From: Spirochaetota bacterium
Lineage (GTDB): Bacteria > Spirochaetota > UBA4802 > JAFGJZ01
Assembly: GCA_027858855.1 (NCBI GenBank)
Contig: JAQIBV010000049.1
Location: 1 to 64,000 of the forward strand
DNA length: 64,000 nucleotides
Direction of reading: 5' to 3'
A program made the position numbers and the translations under genes. The number at the start of each line of letters is the position of its first letter. The stretch's first letter is position 1. The notes under the pieces were generated by a model. It made no database searches. It was not told where the DNA came from and saw only the letters and a list, made by a program, of their open reading frames with translations. Below are positions 8,520 through 18,492 of this stretch, piece after piece.

Positions 8520-9818
8520 ATGACACTACATGAAACAGCACTGTCAGCCAAAAAAGCGTCAACCTACCTAGCTTCAATGAATGGAACCGACAAAAACAGT
8601 GCCCTCGAGCTGATTGCGCAAGAGCTGGACGCTAATCGTGTTCAAATAAAGAATGCAAACAGTGCGGACATCGAAAGAAGTAAAAAAGAGAACCTTGCGG
8701 AACCTCTTTTAAAGCGACTCCTGTTTGATGACAAAAAGATTGACCAGACCATCAAAGGTATTCGAGACCTAATCGAACTGACTGACCCGGTGGGCAAAAC
8801 ACTGATGGCCACTGAACTGGATACTAATCTTGAGTTATTCAAAACCAGTTGCCCGATAGGCCTGATAGGGGTTATTTTTGAATCACGTCCCGATGCCCTG
8901 GTGCAAATATCATCGCTTTGTCTGAAGAGCGGTAACGCCCTTCTTCTGAAAGGGGGCAGTGAAGCATTTGAAACAAACCGTATTCTGTCCGATATAATCT
9001 ATAAAGCATCCATAAAGGCAGGAATGCCTGAAAGCTGGTTATTTCTAATAGAAACACGAGCGGAAGTCAGAGAAATGCTGAATCTGGATGAGTGCATAGA
9101 TCTGATTATTCCTCGTGGTTCAAACGAATTTGTTCAATTTATCATGAATAATTCTAATATTCCGGTACTGGGACATGCTGACGGAATCTGTCACCTTTAT
9201 GTCGATAACGAAGCTGATCTCAAGATGGCAGAAAACCTGATCATTGACTCTAAAACGCAATCAGTTGCTGTCTGTAACGCCCTTGAAACTCTGCTAGTTC
9301 ACCACTCTGTTGCAAAACAGCTAATACCTGATTTAAAGGCCTTGCTCGACAAAAAAGGAGTTCGCATAATCGGCTGTGAAAAAACATGCTCAATTATCGA
9401 TTGTGAAGAAGCAACACCCGAAACCTGGAAAACAGAATATCTGGACTATATTCTTTCTGTTAAAATTGTGGACTCAACCGAAGATGCGATAGACCACATA
9501 AACAAATACGGCTCTGGACATACAGATTCAATAGTTACTTCAAACAAACAGACTGCGGACATTTTTATGAACCTGGTCGATTCAGGAAACATATTCTGGA
9601 ATGCCTCGACTCGTTTTTCTGATGGATTTGTATATGGCTTTGGTGCTGAAGTTGGAATCAGTACGAATAAGATTCACGCACGAGGACCGGTAGGGCTTGA
9701 TGGACTACTGATCTATAAGTACAAACTCGTAGGTACCGGCCATGTTCGAGCAGATTACAGCAATGGAACCAAGGCATACACCCATCAACCTCTGAAAAAG
9801 GAGTTCCCACAGGGCTGA
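8520..9818 (+). CDS. proA: Gamma-glutamyl phosphate reductase
   Basis: 432 residues, slightly longer than the usual 415-420. It catalyses NADPH-dependent reduction of glutamyl-5-phosphate to glutamate-5-semialdehyde, the second step of proline synthesis, in the cytoplasm. Diagnostic segments are CPIGLIGVIFESRPD (111-125), LLLKGGSEA (141-149), the catalytic cysteine in AVCNALETLLV (Cys252), and the C-terminal NASTRFSDG and GAEVGIST stretches. The start is preceded by GAGAGGGG. The usual partner proB (glutamate 5-kinase) is not in this window. Confidence 0.95.
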   Translation: MTLHETALSAKKASTYLASMNGTDKNSALELIAQELDANRVQIKNANSADIERSKKENLAEPLLKRLLFDDKKIDQTIKGIRDLIELTDPVGKTLMATELDTNLELFKTSCPIGLIGVIFESRPDALVQISSLCLKSGNALLLKGGSEAFETNRILSDIIYKASIKAGMPESWLFLIETRAEVREMLNLDECIDLIIPRGSNEFVQFIMNNSNIPVLGHADGICHLYVDNEADLKMAENLIIDSKTQSVAVCNALETLLVHHSVAKQLIPDLKALLDKKGVRIIGCEKTCSIIDCEEATPETWKTEYLDYILSVKIVDSTEDAIDHINKYGSGHTDSIVTSNKQTADIFMNLVDSGNIFWNASTRFSDGFVYGFGAEVGISTNKIHARGPVGLDGLLIYKYKLVGTGHVRADYSNGTKAYTHQPLKKEFPQG

Positions 9819-9893
9819 TTATCTTTCAGGCCCTTTACACCGAACTTCAAAACCATACAACACGGATTTACCGTCTGCTAATTTTCTATTTTC

Positions 9894-9923
9894 TTGACAA
9901 ACACTCTTCAACTTTTGTATATT
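9894..9923 (+). promoter_or_regulatory. Candidate promoter for the GH3 gene
   Basis: TTGACA at 9894-9899 is followed after 18 bases by TATATT at 9918-9923, 69 bases before the start codon at 9992. It is the only strong promoter match in the 173-base gap. Confidence 0.5.
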
Positions 9924-9991
9924 ATGATACAGATATCTGCTCTCAAACAGCCGTAAATAAGATAATATCAGTAAAAAATAAAGAGGCCTAA

Positions 9992-12577
9992 ATGTATAAA
10001 AACAGCTCCCTTCCAATTAAAAAAAGAGTAGAGGACCTTCTTTCGAAAATGACACTTGAAGAAAAAATTGCACAGCTTGGTGGGGCGATGCTGCTCTATA
10101 TCGTTGATAATAACGGTTTTAATTCAAGCAAGGCTGATGCTTTTCTTAAAAATGGAATAGGAGAGATATCACGAACGCAATGGATGCTTGGCGACATCAA
10201 TCCTGATGAGTGTTCTGATCTGGTTACAGCAGTTCAAAAATATCTGACAGAAAACACCCGACTTGGAATACCAGCTATTATTCACGATGAATGCCTAACC
10301 GGGTATCAGACAAAGGGAAGTACAGCCTATCCACAGAGCATAGGACTGGCTGCTACCTGGAACGAATCTCTGGCTTTCAGAATGACAGACTATATCCGTA
10401 AAGAGATGCGCGCAGTGGGAGCAACCCACGGTCTTTCTCCAGTACTGGACATCGTTCGTGATGCCCGCTGGGGTCGGGTCGAAGAGTCTTATGGTGAGTG
10501 TCCATACCTTGCGTCCTCTTTTGCGGTCTCCTTTGTAAAGGGCCTCCAAGGTGAGGATCTGAAAGAGGGAGTTATGGCTACCGGTAAACATTTTATCGGA
10601 TATGGAGTTACCGAAGGGGGCTTAAACTGGTCTCCATCACACATAAACCGCCGGGAGCTTCTCGAGGTCTATTCGCGTACTTTTGAAGCTACGATTCGCG
10701 AAGCTAATCTTGCCTCCATTATGAACTCATATTCAGAAATTGATGGTGTTCCCTGTGCAGTTTCCAAAGAAATTCTGACCGACCTTTTGCGCGACACTCT
10801 GGGTTTTACCGGTATTGTTGTTGCCGACTATGGGGCTGTCTTAACTGCACATACCTACCACAATCTTCGATCTTCTGTAAAAGAAGTTGCAATTGAAGCT
10901 CTATCAGCCGGCCTTGATATCGAACTACCCAAATTTGAAGGCTACTCCTTTTTAGCAGCAAGTGTTGCCGATGGCACTCTTTCAGAAGAAATTATAGATA
11001 TCGCCTGCCACCGAGTGCTGACTAAAAAGTTTGAACTGGGACTTTTTGAAAACCCATACGGCACGAAGGAAGATATCGAAGTTCTGTTTGGAGCCGATAA
11101 ATGTACTAAACTTGCTCACGAGATTTGTGAGAACTCTTTTGTGTTGCTGAAAAACGAAGGGGCTTTGCCCATTAAGCCTTCAACAAAAAAGATAGCAGTC
11201 ATTGGACCGAATGCAGATTCAGTACGCAATCTTTTTGGTGATTACACATATGGAGGCCATCTTGAAGGCGCAATAGCGATGTTAAACTCTTTTTCTACAT
11301 CCGGACAGTCGGGAGAGTCTGAAATTACAAAGGCCGAAAAATTGATAACTGAATTCTATAAGCTTGATGTAGAAAATTGCACCTTCGAAGAGCTTACAAA
11401 TGCATTTTATAACGAAAAAATTCTAAAAGACATTATTGCATCAACAGGATTCAATCCTCAGAAGGAGGTAACTCCGGGTCTGCTTTGGGGCGCCATCGAC
11501 ACAATACGTCAGAATCGCTTCATGATGCCTCTTGAAAGAGTAAAAAAACTTCAAAATTTTAAAAATGCTGACGAAATTATCAACTATCTGTATGAACCCC
11601 AATCGGTGCTAGAAGCCCTAAAAGCAAAAACAGACCCGGCTGTTACCATCAATTATGAAAAGGGTTGTGATGTTATTGGTGATGCTGACCTGAATATCGA
11701 AGCAGCCGTTAAAATTGCCGAATCCTCTGACATTGTTATAGCAGTTATGGGTGACCGCTCAGGAATTGACATAAATTCCACTACCGGAGAAGCACGGGAT
11801 CGTGCCGAACTGACACTTCCTGGACACCAACAAGAGCTACTCAAAGAGATAAAAAAATGCGGCAAACCGATTATTCTTGTCCTTTTTAGCGGACGGCCTG
11901 TTGCGCTCGAATGGGAATCTGATAATTGCGACGCAATTCTTGAGGTCTGGATTCCGGGTGAACACGGTGCCGGCCCTATAGCCGACATGCTCCTTGGAAC
12001 CGCTACCCCATCAGGGCGCCTTCCAATATCATTTCCAAGATCGGTCGGCCAGATGCCACTATTTTATAACCACAAACCGTCAGGAGCCCGCTCACACTGG
12101 TACGGTGACTATGTCGAGTTGAGCACTAAAGCACTCTACCCCTTCGGGTTTGGTCTTAGCTATACCACCTTTGAATACAATGACTTTTCTATATCTGATA
12201 AATCAATCGAAGAAGCAGGAATGGTGGACTGCTCATTAACTGTTAAAAATAGTGGCGATTATGACGGTGCCGAAACGGTACAGATCTATTACACACAACA
12301 GAACGCATCAGTGACTCGTCCTGTGAAACAACTTGTAGGATACAAAAAAGTCCATCTTCCTAAAGGTGAATCGGCACGAATAACCTTTACACTGGCTGCG
12401 GAACTGTTTGCCTTTTATGACCGTGACAATATTTTTTCAGTCGAAAAGGGGATAGTTACACTTATGGTAGGACGTTCTTCTGATGAGATCGAGTTCTCCG
12501 CTGAAATTAAAATAGAGTCTACCTTTCCGGTTAAAGAAAAGGTTTTTTTCTCCTCTGCAGATATGGAATTATTATAA
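9992..12577 (+). CDS. Glycoside hydrolase family 3 beta-glucosidase/beta-xylosidase
   Basis: 861 residues with no signal peptide, so probably a cytoplasmic enzyme hydrolysing imported oligosaccharides. The N-terminal TIM barrel shows R-W-G-R-x-E-E-S-Y-G-E (about 159-169), K-H-F (199-201) and the nucleophile region VVADYGAV with Asp279. The second alpha/beta domain follows, interrupted at about 400-530 by a helical insertion not found in the shortest GH3 enzymes. A C-terminal fibronectin III-like domain (about 735-840, with SLTVKNSGDYDGAE and QLVGYKKV) closes the protein. Glucosidase versus xylosidase specificity cannot be told from sequence. It is followed by a strong inverted repeat. Confidence 0.9.
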   Translation: MYKNSSLPIKKRVEDLLSKMTLEEKIAQLGGAMLLYIVDNNGFNSSKADAFLKNGIGEISRTQWMLGDINPDECSDLVTAVQKYLTENTRLGIPAIIHDECLTGYQTKGSTAYPQSIGLAATWNESLAFRMTDYIRKEMRAVGATHGLSPVLDIVRDARWGRVEESYGECPYLASSFAVSFVKGLQGEDLKEGVMATGKHFIGYGVTEGGLNWSPSHINRRELLEVYSRTFEATIREANLASIMNSYSEIDGVPCAVSKEILTDLLRDTLGFTGIVVADYGAVLTAHTYHNLRSSVKEVAIEALSAGLDIELPKFEGYSFLAASVADGTLSEEIIDIACHRVLTKKFELGLFENPYGTKEDIEVLFGADKCTKLAHEICENSFVLLKNEGALPIKPSTKKIAVIGPNADSVRNLFGDYTYGGHLEGAIAMLNSFSTSGQSGESEITKAEKLITEFYKLDVENCTFEELTNAFYNEKILKDIIASTGFNPQKEVTPGLLWGAIDTIRQNRFMMPLERVKKLQNFKNADEIINYLYEPQSVLEALKAKTDPAVTINYEKGCDVIGDADLNIEAAVKIAESSDIVIAVMGDRSGIDINSTTGEARDRAELTLPGHQQELLKEIKKCGKPIILVLFSGRPVALEWESDNCDAILEVWIPGEHGAGPIADMLLGTATPSGRLPISFPRSVGQMPLFYNHKPSGARSHWYGDYVELSTKALYPFGFGLSYTTFEYNDFSISDKSIEEAGMVDCSLTVKNSGDYDGAETVQIYYTQQNASVTRPVKQLVGYKKVHLPKGESARITFTLAAELFAFYDRDNIFSVEKGIVTLMVGRSSDEIEFSAEIKIESTFPVKEKVFFSSADMELL

Positions 12578-12610
12578 AAAGGAGTTTTCTGAACATTTAT
12601 TTCACACCTC

Positions 12611-12657
12611 TGCAAGAACTGAAGATTTGTTTATTGACACAAATCTTCAGTTCTGCA
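12611..12657. repeat. Long inverted repeat after the GH3 gene
   Basis: Arms 12611-12630 and 12639-12657 pair over 19 bases with one bulged A (core AGAACTGAAGATTTGT), with an eight-base loop. No T-run follows, so it is not a textbook terminator. It may insulate GH3 from the acyltransferase gene or stabilise the GH3 mRNA end. It lies 41 bases before the acyltransferase start. Confidence 0.7.
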
Positions 12658-12698
12658 CACATATAGTCGGTCTTCTAATTTTAGCGGGAGATAAAACC

Positions 12699-13595
12699 AT
12701 GAAATCCATTCTCTATTTTTTTAGAGGAATCTTTTCCTTCACACTGTTAATCATAAATACCATTTTTTGGTGCACTCCACTGACACTCATTGCCTTTTTT
12801 AAACTGCTTATTCCCATATCGGCATGGAGAAGATTATGCACACGACTACTGAATTTCATCGCTATGCTTTGGACTTCAGTAAATAATTGCTGTATAGATC
12901 TGTTCCTACCTACAAAATGGCATGTTAGAGGGTTTCCTGCTCTTAATAAAAAGAAAAACTATCTTATAATTTCGAACCACTGCTCTGGAATTGACATTGT
13001 TGCTCTTCAGAAAATTTTCAACCGACGCATTCCTTTCTTTCGCTTCTTTCTCAAAAAGGAACTTATCTGGATTCCCATTCTGGGCCTTGCCTGGTGGGCT
13101 CTTGATTATCCATTTATGAAACGTTACTCTCGGGAATTAATTACTAAAAAACCGAATCTAAAGGGAAAGGATCTTGAAATTACACGCAAAGCCTGTGCTA
13201 AATACCAGAAAAGCCCGGTATCCATAATGAATTTCCCCGAGGGAACCCGCTTTACACCTGCCAAGCACAAAAAACAGGCATCACCATACGCCCATCTGTT
13301 AAAACCGAAAGCTGGAGGAATCGGATATGTTCTTTCTGCAATGGGAGAAAGTGTTGATACAATACTGAATGTAACACTTGTATATCCTGATGGCGCACCC
13401 CATTTCTGGAATTTTTTAAGTGGGAAAATAATGCGAATTGTTGTAGATATTGAAGAGATTGCAGTCACAGCGAACATTAGAGGTGACTACCTTAACGATG
13501 AATATTTCCGATCAGACTTTCAGAAATGGGTAAATGAGTTGTGGGAAAACAAGGAGTCGCTGATAACAACGATTTTAAGGAAAGAGGGTTCCTGA
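12699..13595 (+). CDS. 1-acylglycerol-3-phosphate acyltransferase-like membrane protein
   Basis: 298 residues. The ATG at 12699 is chosen because GCGGGAG lies eight bases upstream and the protein then begins with a hydrophobic anchor; a frame extension to 12627 runs through the inverted repeat and is rejected. The PlsC/AGPAT motifs are present: NHCSGID (H-x4-D) and FPEGTRF, plus a two-helix N-terminal anchor. The spacing and the long insert before FPEGTRF resemble the YihG branch of the family. It would transfer acyl chains to lysophospholipids at the inner membrane. Confidence 0.85.
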   Translation: MKSILYFFRGIFSFTLLIINTIFWCTPLTLIAFFKLLIPISAWRRLCTRLLNFIAMLWTSVNNCCIDLFLPTKWHVRGFPALNKKKNYLIISNHCSGIDIVALQKIFNRRIPFFRFFLKKELIWIPILGLAWWALDYPFMKRYSRELITKKPNLKGKDLEITRKACAKYQKSPVSIMNFPEGTRFTPAKHKKQASPYAHLLKPKAGGIGYVLSAMGESVDTILNVTLVYPDGAPHFWNFLSGKIMRIVVDIEEIAVTANIRGDYLNDEYFRSDFQKWVNELWENKESLITTILRKEGS

Positions 13596-13610
13596 AAACT
13601 AGGAATTAGA

Positions 13611-13642
13611 TTACATAGAGAGGCCTGAACCTCTCTATGTAA
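13611..13642. terminator. Bidirectional hairpin between convergent genes
   Basis: Perfect 13-bp stem (TTACATAGAGAGG, 13611-13623 with 13630-13642) and six-base loop. It sits between the plus-strand acyltransferase and the minus-strand SH3 lipoprotein, so it can serve both. There is no strong T-run on either side. Confidence 0.65.
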
Positions 13643-13661
13643 TTAAAACTATAATTAAGAA

Positions 13662-14630
13662 TTATATACCATCGATAAATGCACCAAAGGCAAATCCGAC
13701 AGTCCCCTGGTAGTTAACCTTGTACCAGTAATTGGTTTTGCCTCCAATCTCGACTTCTTCTCCAACCTTATCCACTACACCGACTCTGCTACCTGAGGGT
13801 ATCAAAACAAGCTCTTCTCCGTCAACTGAAGGGTCAGATCGCACTTTAAGACCGCCACCCGCAGAAACTGTGCCTATTGAAAGATCATCAGCATACTCGT
13901 AATCATCTTTTTCAACAGCACTCGTACCGTCTAAAGCAAGTTCTGCAACAGAAGAGAGTTCTGAACCGGAAGAGGCTATCTTGTTTAGTGAATCACGGGC
14001 TATCGAAGCATCACCCTTAACAGATCCGGCAAGCACACCAATCGCATTTTTGATAATGACCGCCTCTGTAACAAGCGCCTTATCATTAGAAAACCCCTTC
14101 TCAATCCATTTTCCATAAACCTTTGTTCCGTCCGGCAATTCACCTGCAGTTATCTTAAGCCAGCCACCCTTTTCTTCTTCAACCATGGCGACTGTTCCCA
14201 CAGGTAAACGGGCAGCAACACCACTGGTTGTATTATTACGCTTAAACGCAGGCGTTTTGTCGGATACGATTACGACAGCATAATCAGCCAGATAATCTGA
14301 ACGAATATAACCTTCAGAGTCATCAGATAGACGAACCCTAGAAAGTGAATAGGTCTTTCCCTTAATTTCCTGATCAAACACTTCAAGAAGCTGAACCTCT
14401 TCAGCAGTATTCAGAGTAGCAACCCATTCAGTTAATTCAACGTCTTTACGAACCGAAGCTGGAAATTTGGCAACCTTTGTATCAAGCTCGACATCCTCAA
14501 CCTCACCGTCGTCATCAACGATCTCAGTATCAGACTCATTTTCATCCGACACCTCTTTTTTTGAACAACCTGTCTGCACAAGCAGTCCAGCAAAGAAGAG
14601 TAGTGTTATTAAAACCAAAAGTTTTTTCAT
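13662..14630 (-). CDS. SH3-domain lipoprotein
   Basis: 322 residues. A lipoprotein signal ends in LVQTGC (lipid-modified Cys near residue 22), followed by a very acidic linker (about 26-50). Three bacterial SH3-like segments follow: about 55-115, about 125-185 (VAARLPVGTVAMVEEEKGGWLKIT) and about 250-320 (GGLKVRSDPSVDGEELVLIPSG). Such domains bind cell-wall peptides or proteins; a spirochaetal-type envelope lipoprotein is likely. No catalytic domain is visible. Confidence 0.75.
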   Translation of the reverse strand: MKKLLVLITLLFFAGLLVQTGCSKKEVSDENESDTEIVDDDGEVEDVELDTKVAKFPASVRKDVELTEWVATLNTAEEVQLLEVFDQEIKGKTYSLSRVRLSDDSEGYIRSDYLADYAVVIVSDKTPAFKRNNTTSGVAARLPVGTVAMVEEEKGGWLKITAGELPDGTKVYGKWIEKGFSNDKALVTEAVIIKNAIGVLAGSVKGDASIARDSLNKIASSGSELSSVAELALDGTSAVEKDDYEYADDLSIGTVSAGGGLKVRSDPSVDGEELVLIPSGSRVGVVDKVGEEVEIGGKTNYWYKVNYQGTVGFAFGAFIDGI

Positions 14631-15006
14631 CAGATGTTTCTCCCTTATTTTATTATTACTGCTAAATAACTATAAACCTTAATTTTATGAATTCCAATTT
14701 CGCAAATACGCTTTCCGGTTATTTCAAAACATACGAAAGAGGATAATAGGGAACTTCGAAAAGTTAATTATTAGAGGTTCCTAATAATCAATTCACGAAT
14801 CCTTATGTACTACATAAGCGCAAATAATGATTTTAAGCTACTCTTTTCTATTAGAGCTACAAAATTTTTTCTTATGTCAATTATCTTTATCTTGGTATTT
14901 TAAAAAGCGTACTCTCTTTGTCATAAAAGTGAGTAAAACTTGAATGTGCTCTCAAAAAGCGCTTTATTGAGATTGACTAAGAACCCATAAGGGGCGAAAA
15001 TAGGGT
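14631..15006. other. 376-base intergenic region with a repeat copy and a small palindrome
   Basis: Holds the shortest copy of the dispersed repeat (14743-14788) and a 17-base palindrome CTTATGTACTACATAAG with one central base (14802-14818). The remaining sequence is AT-rich and shows no gene or clear promoter. Confidence 0.55.
14743..14788 (-). repeat. Dispersed repeat, minimal copy (both ends joined)
   Basis: Begins ATAATAGGGAACTTCGAAAA and continues directly into GTTAATTATTAGAGGTT then a CTAATAAT end. These are the reverse complements of the right and left ends of the copy at 20601-20765, with the whole interior missing. The TTATTAG / CTAATAA ends form a small hairpin. Confidence 0.7.
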
Positions 15007-15318
15007 ATGAAAAACACTGTAACAGTTACTCTGTTTCGTATGGCGATTATAAGTCTCTGTATATTCATGTCTGTAACTATTGTCGGTAGATGTGACAACA
15101 TTCAACTAATTTTGTACAACGATGTCTACAAGCCCTGTTACAGAATCGGAAAATCCAGCAAGAATGCTACAGCCTGTTTCGACACGGCTCTTAGCAAACC
15201 GCCAAAAGAAAAAAACGAGCTGACCCAACTTATAGCCACAATATGTATGCTCGGATGCGCAGATGCTGTAAGCGGTAATTCAATGCAGCGGGAGAATCAG
15301 TTTTGCAGCAGCCTATAA
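15007..15318 (+). CDS. Small secreted cysteine-rich protein, unknown
   Basis: 103 residues. An N-terminal hydrophobic segment (about 8-27) looks like a signal peptide. The mature region holds six cysteines (29, 44, 57, 80, 84, 100), which could form three disulfide bonds in the periplasm. No family is recognised. AAGGGG and AGGG lie upstream of the ATG. It runs convergent to the next gene with 14 bases between them. Short and orphan, so it may not be a real gene, but the signal peptide and cysteine pattern support it. Confidence 0.5.
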   Translation: MKNTVTVTLFRMAIISLCIFMSVTIVGRCDNIQLILYNDVYKPCYRIGKSSKNATACFDTALSKPPKEKNELTQLIATICMLGCADAVSGNSMQRENQFCSSL

Positions 15319-15332
15319 ACTAAAAAAAGAAG

Positions 15333-16250
15333 CTACTCAAACGAGTCGAAGATTGATTGGCGATTTTTAAACATACTGATGAAAAAGGGATCCTGAACAA
15401 TTGTCTTTATCATCTGTTTTTCTACTGAGTCGGCAAAAGCCCCCTCGGCATCGAAATGCTCTATTGCTTTCATGGAATCCGGAAGTTCCCTGATACGGTT
15501 AACAAGAAAGGATATCCTGTTCATATCACGTTGTTCAAACGGCAGCTTCCGTTCACTTTCCAGATCAGTTTTTTTCTGATAATTGCGTAACATGTCGTTC
15601 AGACGGCTGATCTGATCCATATCCTGCTGGTATTTAACAAAAAAGGAGTGCACAGACTCATCTCGTATATGCTCGACACTCATAATTATAATATACTGAA
15701 AAAGACTATAGTTCTTCATAATAACGGACCGAACCATGTCATCAGGAAGCTTTATAAAAAAAGAGATAAAGTCGAGTATTGTCTGCTTCTGTTCAAAATA
15801 GAGTTTTATCGATGCTGAATCAAGTTTAGAAAGCACATAAAGTAGCAACAATTTATCTCGATTTATAAATTTTCCATCCATTAAAAGCCCCAGCAAACGT
15901 TGCTGATCGATAAAATAGAGAACCTCATCGAAGATAAGTTCAGTCGGGTAATCCTTCAAAGTACAATATCCGTATGTAAAAAGCACAATACGCTCTAAAA
16001 GCTCGACATTAAGGCTGGGCGAGTTAATAAACAGCTGAATATTCGAATTATCACGAAAGAGTATAATATAATAAATGAAGAGCTGAAACTGTTCATGGTC
16101 GTTTGTAGAGATTATTTTATCTACAAGAGCTATCAGCTCCTCTTCAGAGAGAGATTTAAAAAAATTTTCAATCTGCCTGATAGGTGTGAGTTCATCATCC
16201 TCCATAACCGCATGTGCTAAATACTTCTTGAAAATCACTGATTCTTCCAT
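15333..16250 (-). CDS. Hypothetical all-helical cytoplasmic protein
   Basis: 305 residues, no signal peptide or membrane segment. Composition is rich in Leu, Ile, Phe and charged residues, consistent with stacked alpha helices like a repeat scaffold; no catalytic motif or known family is recognised. It starts 75 bases downstream of metG on the same strand, so it may be co-transcribed with metG. Confidence 0.6.
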   Translation of the reverse strand: MEESVIFKKYLAHAVMEDDELTPIRQIENFFKSLSEEELIALVDKIISTNDHEQFQLFIYYIILFRDNSNIQLFINSPSLNVELLERIVLFTYGYCTLKDYPTELIFDEVLYFIDQQRLLGLLMDGKFINRDKLLLLYVLSKLDSASIKLYFEQKQTILDFISFFIKLPDDMVRSVIMKNYSLFQYIIIMSVEHIRDESVHSFFVKYQQDMDQISRLNDMLRNYQKKTDLESERKLPFEQRDMNRISFLVNRIRELPDSMKAIEHFDAEGAFADSVEKQMIKTIVQDPFFISMFKNRQSIFDSFE

Positions 16251-16324
16251 TTAGAACTCATTATCTCTCTGTTTTTTTGTTCAAGATACTATGAAACTGA
16301 TATTTATCAAATTTTCATTCATAC

Positions 16325-18331
16325 CTATGATATTTTCTGTCCAGGTTTAGCACCAGAATCCGGAGACAGCAGAAGCACCGTGCTCTTATCATCAGCAGAA
16401 GCGGCAAGCAGCATCCCCTCTGAAAGACCGAACTTCATCTTTCGCGGGGCCAAATTAGCGACAACAACGATCATGCGTCCCTGTAATTTTTCGGGAGTAT
16501 AATGCTTCTTGATTCCGGCAAAAATTGTACGCTCACCCCCTTCTCCCAGAGAAATAGTTAGTTTCAGCAGTTTATCTGCACCTTCAACATCCTCCGCTTT
16601 AAGAACTTCCGCCACACGAAGATCTACTTTCGCAAAATCGTTAAAATCGATCTCACTACTCTGTACTGTTTTTTCAGCTTCTTTGAGCTTATCTGCTGCG
16701 GCACTCTTCTCTTCAGATACTATAGCCTCAACAGACTCTTTTTCGATACGGTTAAGCAGGTGCTTGTAAGCATTAACAGTATGGTTCTCAAGAACCGTTG
16801 CGGCAGTTTCCCATGTAAATGGCTTATCATTTAACAGCTGTTCGACCATTGCTGCATACCCGGGCAAGACCGGTTTTAAATAGACGGTTATAATTCTAAA
16901 AACATTTATTAAAGCTGTTAAAACTGACCGAACCCCTTCAGGGTTATCGGCCAGATGTTTCCATGGTTCCTGATTATCAATATACCGGTTGGCCTCTTCG
17001 GCAATTTCACGTATCTCTTTAACAGCTTTCGAAAAATTACGTTCCTCATAAAAACGAGCTACAAGGTCTGATTTAGAACCGGCAGCATCGACAAGGGCAC
17101 GACCCTCTTCAGTAAGGACTCCCGTTTTAAGATCAAGCTTCTTCAGCATCTGAATACTTCGTGATGCTATATTTGTTATTTTACCAATTAATTCAGAATT
17201 TACACGGTTAACAAAATCATCAAAACTCAGATCGACATCTTCAATTGATGCATTAAGTTTGCAGGCATAATAGTAACGAAGATATTCGGGATTAAGATGA
17301 TTCAAAAAGGTACGTGCCTTAATAAACGTTCCCTTTGATTTACTCATCTTTTCACCATTTACAGTTAAGAAGCCGTGAACAAAAACAGAATCGGGAGTCT
17401 TAAAACCGGCATTGTGAAGCATGGCTGGCCAGAAAAGTGTATGAAAGTAGACAATATCTTTTCCAATAAAATGATAAAGTTCGGCATCATCAGATCTCCA
17501 GAACTCGTTAAAATCACGACCGATTTTATCACACCAGTTTTTTGTAGCCGAGATATAGCCGATGGGAGCATCGACCCAAACATAAAAGAACTTGTCTTTG
17601 TAGCCCGGAATTTGAAAACCGAAATAGGGGGCATCACGGGAAATATCCCAGTCCCTAAGGTCTTCAGAAAGCCATTCATTCAGTTTATTTGCAATTTCAC
17701 GGGAAGAGTGCTCTTTTACCCAATCTTTCAGAAAAGGACGAAAATTATTCAGCTTAAAAAACAGATGTACGCTCTCTTTCAATACCGGATTTTTTCCACA
17801 CATAACACAAGAAGCATTTTTCAGATCAGATGGAGAATAGGTAGCACTACATGCATCACATGAATCACCATATTGATCGGCAGCACCACAAGATGGGCAC
17901 ACTCCTTTGACAAAGCGGTCTGGTAAAAACATTTTATCGTGATCACAGTAAAGCTGTGATATTGAACGCTCATCAATATGACCGTTTTCCTTCATTTTAA
18001 GGAATATTTCTGAAGCAAATTCTCTGTTTTCAGGGCTGTTTGTAGTGTAATAGTTATCGAACTCTATGTTAAAGTCACAAAAATCTTTTACATGGCGATC
18101 ATAACAGTCAGCAATAAGTTGTTCAGGTGTTATCCCACGGTCGCGGGCACTTATCATTATAGGTGTTCCATGAGTATCATCCGCACACATATAGTGGCAG
18201 TCATGACCTCGCATCTTCTGAAAGCGAACCCAGAAATCAGTCTGCAGATATTCGACCAGATGCCCAATATGTATATCACCGTTAGCATAAGGGAGAGCGG
18301 AGGTAACCAGTATTTTTCTTTTGTCGTTCAT
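16325..18331 (-). CDS. metG: Methionyl-tRNA synthetase
   Basis: 668 residues, full length with the C-terminal tRNA-binding domain. It charges tRNA-Met with methionine in the cytoplasm. The class I signatures are HIGH at 21-24 and KMSKS at 328-332. The zinc knuckle region has C145, C148, C158, C161, C175 and C178, giving the four-cysteine, two-knuckle form. An anticodon-binding helical domain follows, then an EMAP/Trbp111-type OB fold from about 565 (FAKVDLRVAEVLKAEDVEGADKLL) used for dimerisation and tRNA binding. It is divergent from the AraC gene at 18493. Confidence 0.97.
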   Translation of the reverse strand: MNDKRKILVTSALPYANGDIHIGHLVEYLQTDFWVRFQKMRGHDCHYMCADDTHGTPIMISARDRGITPEQLIADCYDRHVKDFCDFNIEFDNYYTTNSPENREFASEIFLKMKENGHIDERSISQLYCDHDKMFLPDRFVKGVCPSCGAADQYGDSCDACSATYSPSDLKNASCVMCGKNPVLKESVHLFFKLNNFRPFLKDWVKEHSSREIANKLNEWLSEDLRDWDISRDAPYFGFQIPGYKDKFFYVWVDAPIGYISATKNWCDKIGRDFNEFWRSDDAELYHFIGKDIVYFHTLFWPAMLHNAGFKTPDSVFVHGFLTVNGEKMSKSKGTFIKARTFLNHLNPEYLRYYYACKLNASIEDVDLSFDDFVNRVNSELIGKITNIASRSIQMLKKLDLKTGVLTEEGRALVDAAGSKSDLVARFYEERNFSKAVKEIREIAEEANRYIDNQEPWKHLADNPEGVRSVLTALINVFRIITVYLKPVLPGYAAMVEQLLNDKPFTWETAATVLENHTVNAYKHLLNRIEKESVEAIVSEEKSAAADKLKEAEKTVQSSEIDFNDFAKVDLRVAEVLKAEDVEGADKLLKLTISLGEGGERTIFAGIKKHYTPEKLQGRMIVVVANLAPRKMKFGLSEGMLLAASADDKSTVLLLSPDSGAKPGQKIS

Positions 18332-18492
18332 TGTATATCCTTTGCGGGTCTCGTATTAGTGTACTGTCCTAAAACATGATACCCCGACACAGCAATTTGT
18401 TGTCAATAAGATAATTTGAGTTAAACGTTTTCCATGTTGACATAAAACAGTTTAATATTTATAGAAAGGTAAATTCTTATGGATGATATAAA

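Noticed and set aside
13010-13060. Active acyltransferase dimer with GlpD-like fusion
   Set aside because: Only a single PlsC-type domain is seen; no second domain fits.
17375-17863. 162-codon plus-strand frame inside metG
   Set aside because: It lies opposite conserved metG coding sequence, with no start context or motif.
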